From Sphingobacteriia bacterium RIFOXYC2_FULL_35_18 (lineage in GTDB: Bacteria > Bacteroidota > Bacteroidia > Chitinophagales > Chitinophagaceae), in contig MIAG01000002.1 in assembly GCA_001829005.1 (NCBI GenBank), forward strand, positions 111,192-175,191: a stretch of DNA of 64,000 bases. Reading direction: 5' to 3'. Under the pieces are notes generated by a model. It was not told where the DNA came from, made no database searches, and was given only the letters and a program-made list of their open reading frames with translations. Positions 17,203 through 26,388 of the stretch are shown here, in pieces. The stretch's first letter is position 1. Every line of letters begins with the position of its first letter. The position numbers and the translations under genes are program-made.

Positions 17203-18102
17203 ATGATATCGATGCGACATGTTGTTTTCATGAATGTTGCAGAAGAACTGAGTTTTTCAAAAGCCAGTCAATTATTGTTTATTTCTCAACCTGCAATAAG
17301 CAAGCATATTCAATTGCTTGAAGAGCAATACCAAACCAAATTATTTGAAAGAAAAGGTTTGCATATTGAATTAACTACTGCAGGTAAATTATTGTATGAA
17401 AGACTACAAGCTGTTAAAGAAATTGAACATAAAACAGAATTTGATATTTCTGTTTTACACGATGCCATTCAAGCTAAGGGTAATCTTAAGTTAGGTGCAA
17501 GCACCACTGTTGCTTTATATATTTTACCAAAAGTATTATCTACTTTTCATTCTCAATACCAACAAATAGATATTAGTGTATTGAATAGAAATTCAGAGTC
17601 GGTAAAAGAAGCTTTGTTGGCAAAGCAAATCAACTTAGGTATTATTGAAGAGAACAGCAAAGTCAACCAAATTCAGTATACCCCATTTATTACAGATAAA
17701 GTAATAGCTGTTTGCAGCAGCAAAAGTAAATTGCTGAAGAAAAAAAATTATTCAATTCAAGATTTACCTCATTTGCCAATTGCATTAAGAGAAGTAGGTA
17801 GTGGAACACTCGCGGTATTAAAAAGAGCATTGGCAAAACATAAAATCAATTTTGCACAACTCAATGTAAAGGTAAGATTAGGCGGAACGGAAGCACTTAA
17901 AAATTTCTTATTAGAATCTGATTCGTTAGGATTTCTTCCTAAAATTTCTATTGCGAAAGAATTAAAAGCAGGAGAATTAAAAGAGGTCTTTATTGATGGC
18001 CTTGCTTTGCAGCGACAATTCTTTTTTATAGAACGAAAGGGAGAAACGAGTGATTTAAACAAAGGGTTTATAAAAATGGCTAAATCAATCTATAACTTAT
18101 AG
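17203..18102 (+). CDS. LysR-family transcriptional regulator
   Basis: A 299-residue LysR protein: winged helix at about 1-65 (FMNVAEELSFSKASQLLFISQPAISKHIQLLEEQ is the recognition region) and a periplasmic-binding-like effector domain (about 90-299, starting KGNLKLGASTTVALYILP). It begins 6 bases after the cystathionine beta-synthase gene and lies just before threonine synthase, so a role in sulphur-amino-acid control, like CysL or CysB, is a reasonable inference. An alternative ATG lies at 17212. Confidence 0.93.
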   Translation: MISMRHVVFMNVAEELSFSKASQLLFISQPAISKHIQLLEEQYQTKLFERKGLHIELTTAGKLLYERLQAVKEIEHKTEFDISVLHDAIQAKGNLKLGASTTVALYILPKVLSTFHSQYQQIDISVLNRNSESVKEALLAKQINLGIIEENSKVNQIQYTPFITDKVIAVCSSKSKLLKKKNYSIQDLPHLPIALREVGSGTLAVLKRALAKHKINFAQLNVKVRLGGTEALKNFLLESDSLGFLPKISIAKELKAGELKEVFIDGLALQRQFFFIERKGETSDLNKGFIKMAKSIYNL

Positions 18103-18126
18103 TTATTGACTATAACTATATAATCA

Positions 18127-18156
18127 TTTGATGTTATTGGCCGCTGGATAAATTTG
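18127..18156 (+). promoter_or_regulatory. Promoter of the threonine synthase gene, probably giving a leaderless mRNA
   Basis: TTTG at 18127-18130, an 18-base spacer and TAAATTTG at 18149-18156. The -7 box ends four bases before the ATG at 18161, so transcription is predicted to start at or beside the A of the start codon. Confidence 0.5.
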
Positions 18157-18160
18157 CAGT

Positions 18161-19324
18161 ATGAAAAACCAGCAATTGAACATAGGTACTTTAATTACCC
18201 ATCTTGTTTGTAGCAAATGCAATGCAACTTATAGCCATCAAATTGTTCAAACCTTTTCTACTTGTTGCAATGTTCCATTGTCAGCAGTATACAATTTAAA
18301 TAATCAAACAATTGATGCAATCAACACATCCGATTATACCATGTGGCGATACCAATTTGTTTTACCCGTAATTGACCCTGTGAATATTGTATCCTTAAAT
18401 GAAGGCTTCACTCCTATTAGCCAATTAAAAAAACTAGCTCATCAATTAAGCATTGATTCATTGTACTTAAAAGACGAAGCAGTAAATCCTACAGGATCCT
18501 TTAAGGCAAGGGGGCTGAGTATGGGCGTATCTAAAGCAAAAGAATTAGGGATTAAGCAAATGGTCATTCCTACAGCAGGTAATGCCGGTGGAGCCATGAG
18601 CGCCTATTGCGCAAAGGCCGGAATTGAAGCAACCGTAATCATGCCCAAACATACTGCTGATACTTTAAAAGAAGAGTGCAGATTATATGGTGCCAATCTT
18701 ATTCAAATAGATGGATTAATTGATGCGTGTGGTAAAAAAGCCAGGGAAATTGCAGCATCAACAGGAGCATTCGATATGTCTACCATGAAAGAACCTTATC
18801 GATTAGAAGGGAAGAAAACATTGGGATATGAAATTGCAGAACAATTTAATTGGGAACTCCCCGATATTATTGTTTATCCTGCTGGGGGTGGCACTGGATT
18901 AATTGGAATATGGAAAGCATTCAAAGAATTGATTACCATGAATGCCATCAAAGGGCCATTACCCAAAATGGTTTTGGTTCAATCAGTTGAATGTAGCCCG
19001 ATGGTACATTTATTTAACAATGGTCAACTACCTGAAAATTATACTCCCAAATCTTCAGCTGCCTTAGGTTTAGCAGTTCCTTATCCTTTTGCAACTGCAA
19101 TGATGTTAGATGTTTTAAGGGAAAGCAATGGCATTGCTTTAACTGTTTCTGAAAAAGAAATGGAAGATGGTGTTGAAGAAATTGCTGAAATAGAGGGCTT
19201 GTTATTAAGTCCTGAAGGGGCAGCCACTTTTAGAGCCACTCAACAGTTATTGAAAATTGGATGGGCTAAATCGACTGATAAAATACTATTAGTAAATACC
19301 GGCTCATGGTATAAGTACAGATGA
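18161..19324 (+). CDS. Threonine synthase
   Basis: A 387-residue fold-type II PLP enzyme. A Cys-containing N-terminal segment (CSKCNATY ... CCNVPL) resembles the zinc-ribbon-like start of archaeal/Bacteroidota threonine synthases. The PLP lysine lies in NPTGSFKARG (about 109-118); the phosphate loop is PAGGGTG. It converts O-phosphohomoserine to threonine. A threonine dehydratase is the main alternative, but the N-terminal cysteines and length favour threonine synthase. No thrA or thrB is nearby. Confidence 0.85.
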   Translation: MKNQQLNIGTLITHLVCSKCNATYSHQIVQTFSTCCNVPLSAVYNLNNQTIDAINTSDYTMWRYQFVLPVIDPVNIVSLNEGFTPISQLKKLAHQLSIDSLYLKDEAVNPTGSFKARGLSMGVSKAKELGIKQMVIPTAGNAGGAMSAYCAKAGIEATVIMPKHTADTLKEECRLYGANLIQIDGLIDACGKKAREIAASTGAFDMSTMKEPYRLEGKKTLGYEIAEQFNWELPDIIVYPAGGGTGLIGIWKAFKELITMNAIKGPLPKMVLVQSVECSPMVHLFNNGQLPENYTPKSSAALGLAVPYPFATAMMLDVLRESNGIALTVSEKEMEDGVEEIAEIEGLLLSPEGAATFRATQQLLKIGWAKSTDKILLVNTGSWYKYR

Positions 19325-19371
19325 TTTTTTGAATGCTTATACAGTACCTTTATGTAGCCTTTAAATACATA

Positions 19372-20145
19372 ATGATGCATGATGATTCATTAAGAATAGT
19401 ATCACTTGTTCCAAGTATTACTGAACTACTATATCATTTAGAATTATCCAATGAAGTAGTAGGAATCACCAAATTTTGCGTGCATCCGAATGATTGGTTT
19501 AAAACCAAAACTAGAATTGGCGGCACCAAAAATATTCATATTGAAAATATCAGGTCTTTAGCTCCTACCCTTGTAATTGCCAATAAAGAAGAAAATGTAA
19601 AAGAGCAGGTTGAGGCTTTGGAAGCTTTTACAAAAGTTCATTTGACTGACGTTTCTAATTTTGAAGATGCTTTAAAAATGATTCAAGATATTGGAGTACT
19701 TACCAATTCTCAAAGCAAAGCAGCCGAAATAGTTAAGACTATCCAAGATAGCTTTGCAGACTTATGTGAACTATGCAGTAAACAGCAGCTACAATCCATC
19801 CCATGCACTTATCTTATTTGGCAAGACCCATATATGACCATTGGTGGAGATACTTATATAAATGATTTACTCACTAAGATTGGATTTTCAAATGTCTTTG
19901 CTAAGTCAGAAAGGTACCCTTCAATCAGCTTATCAGATATAGATCAAACCAATTGTAAAGTCATTTTCTTATCGAGTGAACCTTATCCATTTAAGCAAAT
20001 GCATATTGAAATATTACAAAAATATTTTCCTGATAAATTGATTTTACTGGCGGATGGAGAAATGTTCAGTTGGTATGGCAGTAGACTATTAGAAGCTCCA
20101 GCATACTTTAAATCACTAATTCAAAGGGTAGCGAAAGAACTATAA
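19372..20145 (+). CDS. Helical-backbone metal receptor / BtuF-like substrate-binding protein without signal peptide
   Basis: A 257-residue class III (helical backbone) binding protein. Family signs are RIVSLVPSITELLYHLELSNEVVGITKFC at the start, RIGGTKN, LAPTLVIANKEEN and a C-terminal FSWYGSRLLEAPAYF. Such proteins bind cobalamin, haem or siderophores for ABC import. Here there is no signal peptide or lipobox at any in-frame start, including ATG 19333, and no permease or ATPase neighbour, so a cytosolic role is likely. Twin ATGs at 19372 and 19375 are both plausible; a TACCTTTA sequence at about 19345 may be its -7 box. Confidence 0.82.
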   Translation: MMHDDSLRIVSLVPSITELLYHLELSNEVVGITKFCVHPNDWFKTKTRIGGTKNIHIENIRSLAPTLVIANKEENVKEQVEALEAFTKVHLTDVSNFEDALKMIQDIGVLTNSQSKAAEIVKTIQDSFADLCELCSKQQLQSIPCTYLIWQDPYMTIGGDTYINDLLTKIGFSNVFAKSERYPSISLSDIDQTNCKVIFLSSEPYPFKQMHIEILQKYFPDKLILLADGEMFSWYGSRLLEAPAYFKSLIQRVAKEL

Positions 20146-20186
20146 ATGGCTATGGGATTTTGTAGGGTTTTTAGTATCTTAGCTAC

Positions 20187-21254
20187 ATGAAAAAATACAG
20201 CTCAGGCGTTTTGTTTGGAGACGAATTAGAAGCATTATATAACGATGCTAAAGACAATCAATTTGCTCTTCCTGCCGTAAATACCATTGGTACCAACACC
20301 ATTAATGCTACTTTAGAAACCGCCGCTAAAGTAAACTCTCCTGTGATCATTCAATTTTCTAATGGAGGGGCACAGTTTGTTGCGGGAAAAGGAATGCCCA
20401 ATGACGCCTTACAAGGTAATATTTCTGGTGGTGTTTCTGGCGCATTGCATATTCATAATGTAGCTAAATATTATGGCGTGCCGGTAGTATTACATACTGA
20501 CCATGCAGCCAAAAAATGGTTACCTTGGGTAAGTGGATTAATTGATGCTGGGGAACAATATTTTAAAGAAAAAGGAAGGCCTTTATTTAGTTCTCATATG
20601 TTGGATCTTTCAGAAGAACCATTAGAAGAGAATATTGCTACTTCTGTAGAATTTTACAAGCGCATGGCTCCGTTAGGCATGAGCATTGAGATTGAATTGG
20701 GGGTAACAGGTGGTGAAGAAGATGGTGTAGACAACAGCGATGTAGAAAACGATAAATTGTATACCCAACCTCAACACGTTGCATATTCTTATACAGAATT
20801 GAGTAAAGTAGGCAACATGTTTACTGTTGCTGCTGCTTTCGGTAATGTTCATGGTGTGTATAAACCTGGAAATGTTGAATTGAGACCAGAAATTTTAAAA
20901 AATAGCCAAGACTTTATTCAAGCTGAATTAAAAACTGGTCCAAAACCAGTCTATTTTGTTTTCCATGGTGGAAGTGGTTCTCCTCAACACCAAATTCGAG
21001 AAGCAATTGGATACGGAGCAATTAAAATGAATATTGATACCGATTTACAGTGGGCTTTCTGGGAAGGAATCAAAGACTTTTATCAAAAAAATGAAGCTTA
21101 TTTACAAGGCCAATTGGGCAATCCCGAAGGTGCCGATAAGCCCAATAAGAAATTTTATGACCCTAGGGTTTGGCTAAGAAAAGCCGAAGAAAGCTTCTCT
21201 AAAAGATTAGAAATAGCTTTTGAAGACCTTAATTGTATTAATAGGAACGCTTAA
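20187..21254 (+). CDS. fbaA: Class II fructose-bisphosphate aldolase
   Basis: A 355-residue zinc-dependent aldolase of the long class IIA form, like E. coli FbaA. It cleaves fructose-1,6-bisphosphate in glycolysis and forms it in gluconeogenesis. Zinc ligands and catalytic residues are visible in HTDHAAKKW (His-Asp-His), the Glu-rich EIELGVTGGEEDGVD, the HGVYKPG and the FHGGSGSP phosphate/zinc segment followed by KMNIDTDLQWAFW. A strong hairpin follows, so the gene is probably monocistronic. Confidence 0.96.
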   Translation: MKKYSSGVLFGDELEALYNDAKDNQFALPAVNTIGTNTINATLETAAKVNSPVIIQFSNGGAQFVAGKGMPNDALQGNISGGVSGALHIHNVAKYYGVPVVLHTDHAAKKWLPWVSGLIDAGEQYFKEKGRPLFSSHMLDLSEEPLEENIATSVEFYKRMAPLGMSIEIELGVTGGEEDGVDNSDVENDKLYTQPQHVAYSYTELSKVGNMFTVAAAFGNVHGVYKPGNVELRPEILKNSQDFIQAELKTGPKPVYFVFHGGSGSPQHQIREAIGYGAIKMNIDTDLQWAFWEGIKDFYQKNEAYLQGQLGNPEGADKPNKKFYDPRVWLRKAEESFSKRLEIAFEDLNCINRNA

Positions 21255-21276
21255 AATTTACTGTTGAGCCAAATTG

Positions 21277-21318
21277 AACTCCAAATGGTGATTAAACACT
21301 GTTTGGAGTTTATATTTT
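21277..21318 (+). terminator. Rho-independent terminator after fbaA
   Basis: A 9-base perfect stem (AACTCCAAA with TTTGGAGTT) with an inner GTG/CAC pairing closes on a short loop, followed by a T-rich tail (TATATTTT). Confidence 0.7.
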
Positions 21319-21349
21319 GACCCAATTATTTGATAATTGATTATCTTTC
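21316..21349 (+). promoter_or_regulatory. Candidate promoter for accD-smpB
   Basis: TTTG at 21316-21319 and TATCTTTC at 21342-21349, 22 bases apart, about 24 bases before the accD ATG. One mismatch in the -7 box makes this a tentative call. Confidence 0.35.
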
Positions 21350-21373
21350 CGCTCCAATTTGATTGCACGATAT

Positions 21374-22300
21374 ATGAAAAAAGAGCGTGAAGAAGACATA
21401 GAACAGAATTTAACAGGTAGTGAAGAAACAACTCAGCCTACCGAGCCTGCAAAGTCAAGATGGTTTACCCGTAAGAGTAGGAATATTCAAACTTCTACTG
21501 CAGATAAAAAAGAAACCCCTGAAGGGCTGTGGAACAAATGTCCTGAGTGTAACTACATTTGCACTACCAATGAATTAAAAGAAAACCTTTTTGTATGTTT
21601 AAAATGCAATCACCACCATCGTATTGGTAGTGAAGAATATTTCGATATTATTTTCGACAATAAGGAGTATACTGTTCTTTACGATGAAATTAAAAGTAAA
21701 GACTTCTTAGGATTTACCGACCTAAAGCCTTACCAAAAAAGGCTAGATGATATACATTCAAAAACCAATTTGAAAGACTCTATGAGAGTTGCTGTAGGAA
21801 AAGCAAATGGAGAGGGTTTGGTTATTGCTTGTATGGATTTTGAGTTTATTGGTGGATCTTTAGGAAGTGTGATGGGCGAAAAGTTTAGTAGAGCAGTAGA
21901 TTATTGTATTGAACACAAACTCCCCTACCTAGTAATTAGTAAAAGCGGTGGTGCTCGTATGATGGAAAGTGCCTTTAGCTTAATGCAATTGGCTAAGACC
22001 AGCGGAAAACTATCTCAATTAAGCGACGCCAAATTACCATATATCTCTATGCTTACCGACCCTACATTTGGGGGCATTTCTGCAAGTTTTGGTATGTTAG
22101 GAGATTTGAATATTGCTGAACCTGGTGCTTTAATTGGATTTGCAGGACCAAGGGTTATCAAAGAAACCATTAAGAAAGACCTGCCAGAAGGTTTTCAGCG
22201 AAGTGAGTTTTTATTAGAACATGGTTTCCTAGACTTTATAGTTGATAGGAAAAACCTCAAAGACAAACTGGCTCAGCTGGTTCATTTATTCCGAAGCTAA
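21374..22300 (+). CDS. accD: Acetyl-CoA carboxylase carboxyltransferase subunit beta
   Basis: A 308-residue AccD. A charged N-terminal extension precedes the four-cysteine zinc finger (CPECNYIC ... CLKCNHHHRI, about 46-75), then the crotonase-like carboxyltransferase domain with MDFEFIGGSLGSVMGEK and SGGARMMES. With AccA it transfers carboxyl from biotin to acetyl-CoA, the first step of fatty acid synthesis. ATG 21374 is chosen over an in-frame TTG at 21359. Its stop codon overlaps the smpB start by one base; accA is not in the window. Confidence 0.95.
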   Translation: MKKEREEDIEQNLTGSEETTQPTEPAKSRWFTRKSRNIQTSTADKKETPEGLWNKCPECNYICTTNELKENLFVCLKCNHHHRIGSEEYFDIIFDNKEYTVLYDEIKSKDFLGFTDLKPYQKRLDDIHSKTNLKDSMRVAVGKANGEGLVIACMDFEFIGGSLGSVMGEKFSRAVDYCIEHKLPYLVISKSGGARMMESAFSLMQLAKTSGKLSQLSDAKLPYISMLTDPTFGGISASFGMLGDLNIAEPGALIGFAGPRVIKETIKKDLPEGFQRSEFLLEHGFLDFIVDRKNLKDKLAQLVHLFRS

Positions 22301-22731
22301 TGATGAACAATAGACAGGCTTATTTTAATTACCATATTGAAGATAAATATGTGGCTGGTATTGTTTTACTGGGTACCGAAGTAAAGTCTATTCGAGAAGG
22401 AAAACTCAGTTTTAATGATGCATTCTGTCTATTTGATGATGGGGAATTATGGGTTAGAGGATTATACATTGCTGAATACTCTCATGGTACTGCTAACAAC
22501 CATATTGCGGTTCACGATAGAAAATTATTATTAAATAAAAGAGAACTCAAGAAGCTTCAATTGAAGCTAAAAGACAAGGGTTATACGGTTATTCCTTTAA
22601 AAGTATTTTTTTCTGACAAGGGTTTTGTAAAAGTTGAAATTGGTTTGGCCAGGGGTAAAAAATTACACGATAAAAGAGAGACAATCAAGAATAGAGATTT
22701 AGATAAAGAAATGAAACGCTTTTTAGGATAA
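22300..22731 (+). CDS. smpB: SsrA-binding protein SmpB
   Basis: A 143-residue SmpB, which brings tmRNA to stalled ribosomes. The N-terminal YFNYHIEDKYVAGIVLLGTEVKSIREGK and the C-terminal basic tail (RGKKLHDKRETIKNRDLDKEMKRFL) are diagnostic. It overlaps accD and the following methyltransferase by one base each (TAATG), so the three are translationally coupled. tmRNA itself is not seen in this window. Confidence 0.96.
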   Translation: MMNNRQAYFNYHIEDKYVAGIVLLGTEVKSIREGKLSFNDAFCLFDDGELWVRGLYIAEYSHGTANNHIAVHDRKLLLNKRELKKLQLKLKDKGYTVIPLKVFFSDKGFVKVEIGLARGKKLHDKRETIKNRDLDKEMKRFLG

Positions 22732-23315
22732 TGAGGGAGTTTTTATCTGCCGATTATTGGAATGAACGTTATTTAAACAACGCTTCACATTGGGATTTGG
22801 GGGTGGTTTCCCCTCCTTTAAAAACATATATTGATCAGTTAGCTGATAAAAATTCATCAATTTTAATTCCTGGTGCGGGAAATAGCTATGAAGCTGTTTA
22901 TTTAATGGAGCAAGGATTTACCAATATTACAGTGATTGACATCGCACCAATTGTAATTCAAGTTCTTCAAGAGAAGTATCCTAATCAAAAAAGCATTCAA
23001 TTTATTGAGACCGATTTTTTTAAGTGGGAAGGAAAGTACGATTTAATCATAGAGCAAACTTTCTTTTGTGCCCTCGACCCAGTTTTGAGGAGCAATTACG
23101 TAAAGCATATGGCCAGCTTATTAAAGCCAAATGGAAAATTAGTTGGGCTTTTATTTAATAGAGCGTTTGAAGGAGGGCCTCCTTTTGGTGGAGACAGAGA
23201 CAGCTATCTTCAACTATTTAATTCTCATTTTAATTTTCAAACACTAACACCCTGCCATAACTCAGTTACACCCAGGGCAAACACTGAATTATTTTTTATT
23301 GCCGTTCCTAAATAA
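22731..23315 (+). CDS. SAM-dependent methyltransferase, TPMT-like
   Basis: A 194-residue class I methyltransferase of the thiopurine-methyltransferase-like group. It starts with the group's DYWNERYLNNASHWDLG, then the SAM loop ILIPGAGNSYEAVYL (about 44-58), ITVIDIAP (acidic residue binding the ribose) and FIETDFF. The substrate is unknown; relatives methylate thiols, selenium compounds or halides. Its start overlaps the smpB stop by one base. Confidence 0.88.
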   Translation: MREFLSADYWNERYLNNASHWDLGVVSPPLKTYIDQLADKNSSILIPGAGNSYEAVYLMEQGFTNITVIDIAPIVIQVLQEKYPNQKSIQFIETDFFKWEGKYDLIIEQTFFCALDPVLRSNYVKHMASLLKPNGKLVGLLFNRAFEGGPPFGGDRDSYLQLFNSHFNFQTLTPCHNSVTPRANTELFFIAVPK

Positions 23316-23320
23316 GTAAT

Positions 23321-24373
23321 TTAAACTGCTGGTTCTTGTTGACTTAAGCAATGGAAACTACCTAAACCCCAAATAATATCAGTTGAATCAATACCAACTA
23401 CTTCTCTATTGGTAAAACAAGATTGAATAATACTTAAAGCCTTATCATCTTTATTGCAATTAAAAGTAGGTACAATCACGTGTTGATTACTGATGTAAAA
23501 ATTAGCATAAGAAGCAGGTAATCGTTGGTCTTCATAAATAACCGCGTCTGGCATCGGAAGTTCAACAATATTTAATTGTTTACCCGACAACAATCTCATT
23601 CTCTTCAATTCTTGTAAATTGGTTTGAAGCAATGAATAATTCTCATCTGATTTGCTTTCTTCTATTACTGTAATGACCGTGTCTTCGTTTACAAATCGAA
23701 CAGTATCATCAATATGACCATCGGTATCGTCGCCTATAATTCCTTCAGATACCCATAGAATTTGTTTAACCCCATAATAGTTTTGGAGATACCCTTCAAT
23801 TTCTTCTAATGAGAGATGTGGATTGCGATTAGGATTTAATAAACAACAAGTAGAAGTAAGTAAAGTACCTGCACCATTAAATTCGACTGAGCCTCCCTCC
23901 ATTACAATGCCTGGATGATAAACGGGAAGGTTGAAATGTTTTCCAATTTTGGAAGGTATTACATCATCTAAATCGAAAGGAGGATATTTGTTACCCCAAG
24001 CATTATAATTCCAATCTACTACTACCTTTTTATATTCAGCGTCTTGATTAATTAAAAAAGAAGGTCCATGATCTCTGCACCAAGCATCATTGGTTGGATG
24101 ATAAAAAAACTCAACAGCAGACATATTCACCCCAGCATTATTTAAATGATGCTTTGCAAAGTTTTCCATGGCTTCGTTAGCAACATTAATTCGAACTTTC
24201 TCACTCATTGCTAAGTATTTCACAAACAAACTATAGTTAGGATAAATACTTTCAATTTTACCAGGCCAACTGGCTTCTTTATGAGGCCAACTTAACCAAG
24301 TAGCTTCATGTTTTGCAAACTCTGCTGGAAATTCATATCCTAATATGGCGGGAACTTGGTCTAAAGAAATCAT
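23321..24373 (-). CDS. aguA: Agmatine deiminase
   Basis: A 350-residue member of the peptidylarginine-deiminase-like family. It turns agmatine into N-carbamoylputrescine plus ammonia. The catalytic Cys is C342 in GLGSFHCLSQQ close to the C-terminus; the acidic and His residues lie in WCRDHGPSF and DDTDGHIDD. ATG 24373 is preferred over an in-frame TTG at 24394, which would overlap the upstream gene. The upstream gene is the next enzyme of the same pathway and ends 7 bases before it. Confidence 0.93.
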   Translation of the reverse strand: MISLDQVPAILGYEFPAEFAKHEATWLSWPHKEASWPGKIESIYPNYSLFVKYLAMSEKVRINVANEAMENFAKHHLNNAGVNMSAVEFFYHPTNDAWCRDHGPSFLINQDAEYKKVVVDWNYNAWGNKYPPFDLDDVIPSKIGKHFNLPVYHPGIVMEGGSVEFNGAGTLLTSTCCLLNPNRNPHLSLEEIEGYLQNYYGVKQILWVSEGIIGDDTDGHIDDTVRFVNEDTVITVIEESKSDENYSLLQTNLQELKRMRLLSGKQLNIVELPMPDAVIYEDQRLPASYANFYISNQHVIVPTFNCNKDDKALSIIQSCFTNREVVGIDSTDIIWGLGSFHCLSQQEPAV

Positions 24374-24380
24374 AACAATA

Positions 24381-25256
24381 TTAATCTTCGTCAATAAATC
24401 TTTTAGTAATGGGCTGGTATGAATCTATTCTTCTGTCTCTTAAAAAAGGCCAATGGGTTCTATACTGATCTGTTTTTGCCAAATCCAATTCTATCACAGT
24501 GGTCTCTTCATCCTCATGAGATGCTTTATAAATAAGGCTTCCAAATGGATTAGAAACAAATGATCCACCCCAGAATTTCATTGCTCCGTTTTGTTCTAAA
24601 CCTACCCTATTTACACTTACTACATGTACTCCATTGGCAACTGCATGGCTTCTCTGAATGGTTTGCCAAGCATTGTATTGTTCATTGTTGGTTACTTCAT
24701 CTTGAGAAGTAGCCCAACCAATTGCTGTTGGATAAAATAAAATTTCAGCACCCATTAAAGAAGTAATTCTAGCTGCTTCGGGATACCATTGATCCCAACA
24801 AATTAAAACCCCTAATGTGGCAAATTTGGTTTTGAATACTTTGTACCCCAAATCTCCAGGAGTGAAATAAAATTTCTCGTAATAAGCGGGATCGTCTGGG
24901 ATATGCATTTTGCGATATTTCCCTAAATAACTTCCATCTGCATCAATTACTGCAGTGGTATTATGATATAATCCATGTGTACGCTTTTCAAATAATGAAG
25001 CAATAATAACCACATTTAACTCGGCGGCTAATTTCCCCAAAGTATCGGTAGTTGCTCCAGGAATAGCTTCTGCTAATTTGAAATTTTCATAATCCTCTAC
25101 ATCACAAAAATAGAGTGAAGTAAATAGCTCTTGTAAGCAAACAATTTGAGCGCCTTTTGCAGCAGCATCTTTGATTCCTCCAATTGCCTTGGCCAAATTA
25201 TCTTGTTGAACTCCAGTGCAAGACATTTGCACCATTCCTACTTTTACTTTTGACAT
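24381..25256 (-). CDS. aguB: N-carbamoylputrescine amidase
   Basis: A 291-residue nitrilase-superfamily amidase with the catalytic triad E43 (CLQELF), K116 (YRKMHIP) and C153 (LICWDQWYPE). It hydrolyses N-carbamoylputrescine to putrescine, CO2 and ammonia. It is 7 bases upstream of agmatine deiminase and one base downstream of bshB1, so the three form one transcript. Arginine decarboxylase at 34011 supplies the agmatine. Confidence 0.94.
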   Translation of the reverse strand: MSKVKVGMVQMSCTGVQQDNLAKAIGGIKDAAAKGAQIVCLQELFTSLYFCDVEDYENFKLAEAIPGATTDTLGKLAAELNVVIIASLFEKRTHGLYHNTTAVIDADGSYLGKYRKMHIPDDPAYYEKFYFTPGDLGYKVFKTKFATLGVLICWDQWYPEAARITSLMGAEILFYPTAIGWATSQDEVTNNEQYNAWQTIQRSHAVANGVHVVSVNRVGLEQNGAMKFWGGSFVSNPFGSLIYKASHEDEETTVIELDLAKTDQYRTHWPFLRDRRIDSYQPITKRFIDED

Positions 25257-25257
25257 A

Positions 25258-25989
25258 TTAGGTAGTTATTTGAATTAAATGGTCTAAATTATTAACACCA
25301 ATCGTTTTTTCTGTTAAGTAACCCTCAGCATATAAAACGCCAATTCTCTTTCCCATCATTAAATCTCTCCCTTTAACAGTTTCTAAAAATTGTGGAGAAG
25401 AAATATAGGTATTGGGTTCGTTTAAATCTGTATTATAAAACTGGGTAGTGTACGCTCTTATTGATTCCATCTTGGTTTCATAAAAGGGCGTAATATCAAC
25501 CACAAAATGGGGCGTTAACACTCGATCTTGTATATAATGAAAAACATTGGTTGGTCTAAAAGCTTCCTGTGGATTTCCTTTTTCATCTACCGTTTCAATT
25601 TTTCTTAAACCTGCTAAAAACGCAGCATCCGCAACCAGTTTTGCACTCCTACCATGATCTGGATGCCTGTCTTCTAAGGCATTGGCTAAAATAATACTGG
25701 GCTTATATTGTCTAATTACACGAACGATTTTGAGTATATTTTCTTGAGAATGTTCAAAAAAACCATCGGCCATCCGTAAATTTTCTCGATGTTGTACACC
25801 CAATATTTTTGCCGCGTTGGCCGCTTCAATATCTCTAATATCAGCAGAACCCCTTGTGCCTAATTCGCCTCGAGTTAAATCGATGATTCCTACTTTTTTT
25901 CCTTGAGCTATTGAAGCCAAAATTGTACCAGAACAACTTAGTTCTACATCATCCGGATGAACCCCAAAAGCCAGTATATCTAGTTGCAT
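25258..25989 (-). CDS. bshB1: Bacillithiol biosynthesis deacetylase BshB1
   Basis: A 243-residue LmbE/PIG-L-type zinc deacetylase that removes acetyl from GlcNAc-malate in bacillithiol synthesis. The metal site is AFGVHPDDVEL (H11, D13, D14) with the later EDRHPDHGRS His. FYNTDLNEPNTYISS near the C-terminus is usual for BshB1. A bacilliredoxin-like gene lies 4.9 kb away, but bshA and bshC are not in the window. A TACCTTTA sequence on the minus strand near 26012-26005 may be its -7 box. Confidence 0.93.
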   Translation of the reverse strand: MQLDILAFGVHPDDVELSCSGTILASIAQGKKVGIIDLTRGELGTRGSADIRDIEAANAAKILGVQHRENLRMADGFFEHSQENILKIVRVIRQYKPSIILANALEDRHPDHGRSAKLVADAAFLAGLRKIETVDEKGNPQEAFRPTNVFHYIQDRVLTPHFVVDITPFYETKMESIRAYTTQFYNTDLNEPNTYISSPQFLETVKGRDLMMGKRIGVLYAEGYLTEKTIGVNNLDHLIQITT

Positions 25990-26026
25990 AAAGTTTAATT
26001 ATGATAAAGGTAATCAATGATATTGC

Positions 26027-26061
26027 ATAAAAAATCCTGCACCGTTATTGGAGCAGGATTT
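26027..26061 (-). terminator. Terminator after rpmE2
   Basis: On the minus strand a 9-base perfect stem (AAATCCTGC with GCAGGATTT) around a 12-base loop runs into a T-rich tail. It sits between rpmE2 and bshB1. Confidence 0.75.
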
Positions 26062-26080
26062 AGTTATATGAAAGAAAAAA

Positions 26081-26332
26081 CTAGTCTTTCTTTGCGTAAC
26101 GCTTTTTGAACTTATCAATTCTACCTGCAGTGTCAACCAATACATTCTTACCAGTGTAAAAAGGGTGAGAAGTATTAGAAATCTCCAATTTGATTACTGG
26201 ATATTCATTACCATCTTCGTAAACAATGGTTTCTTTGGTAGCTGCTGTAGACTTACTCAAGAAAGATGTACCGTTACTCATGTCTTTGAAAACAACAAAA
26301 CGGTAATTTTCTGGGTGGATACCTTTTTTCAT
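26081..26332 (-). CDS. rpmE2: 50S ribosomal protein L31, type B
   Basis: An 83-residue L31 beginning [19 protein letters not shown] and ending in a basic KKRYAKKD tail. It has no cysteine, so it is the zinc-independent type B paralogue. ATG 26332 is chosen; an in-frame ATG at 26419 would add 29 residues and remove the leader that carries a promoter and hairpin. It is followed by a good terminator. Confidence 0.96.
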   Translation of the reverse strand: MKKGIHPENYRFVVFKDMSNGTSFLSKSTAATKETIVYEDGNEYPVIKLEISNTSHPFYTGKNVLVDTAGRIDKFKKRYAKKD

Positions 26333-26349
26333 ACTATTTGGTTTAGGTG

Positions 26350-26367
26350 GTACGGATTTGGCCGTAC
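26350..26367 (-). promoter_or_regulatory. Hairpin in the rpmE2 leader
   Basis: A 6-base perfect stem (GTACGG with CCGTAC) around a 6-base loop lies 18 bases before the ATG, inside the roughly 50-base predicted leader. It may be a ribosomal-protein leader element or a translation block; no homology search was possible. Confidence 0.45.
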
Positions 26368-26388
26368 GATTATTTAAAATTTGGAGTG

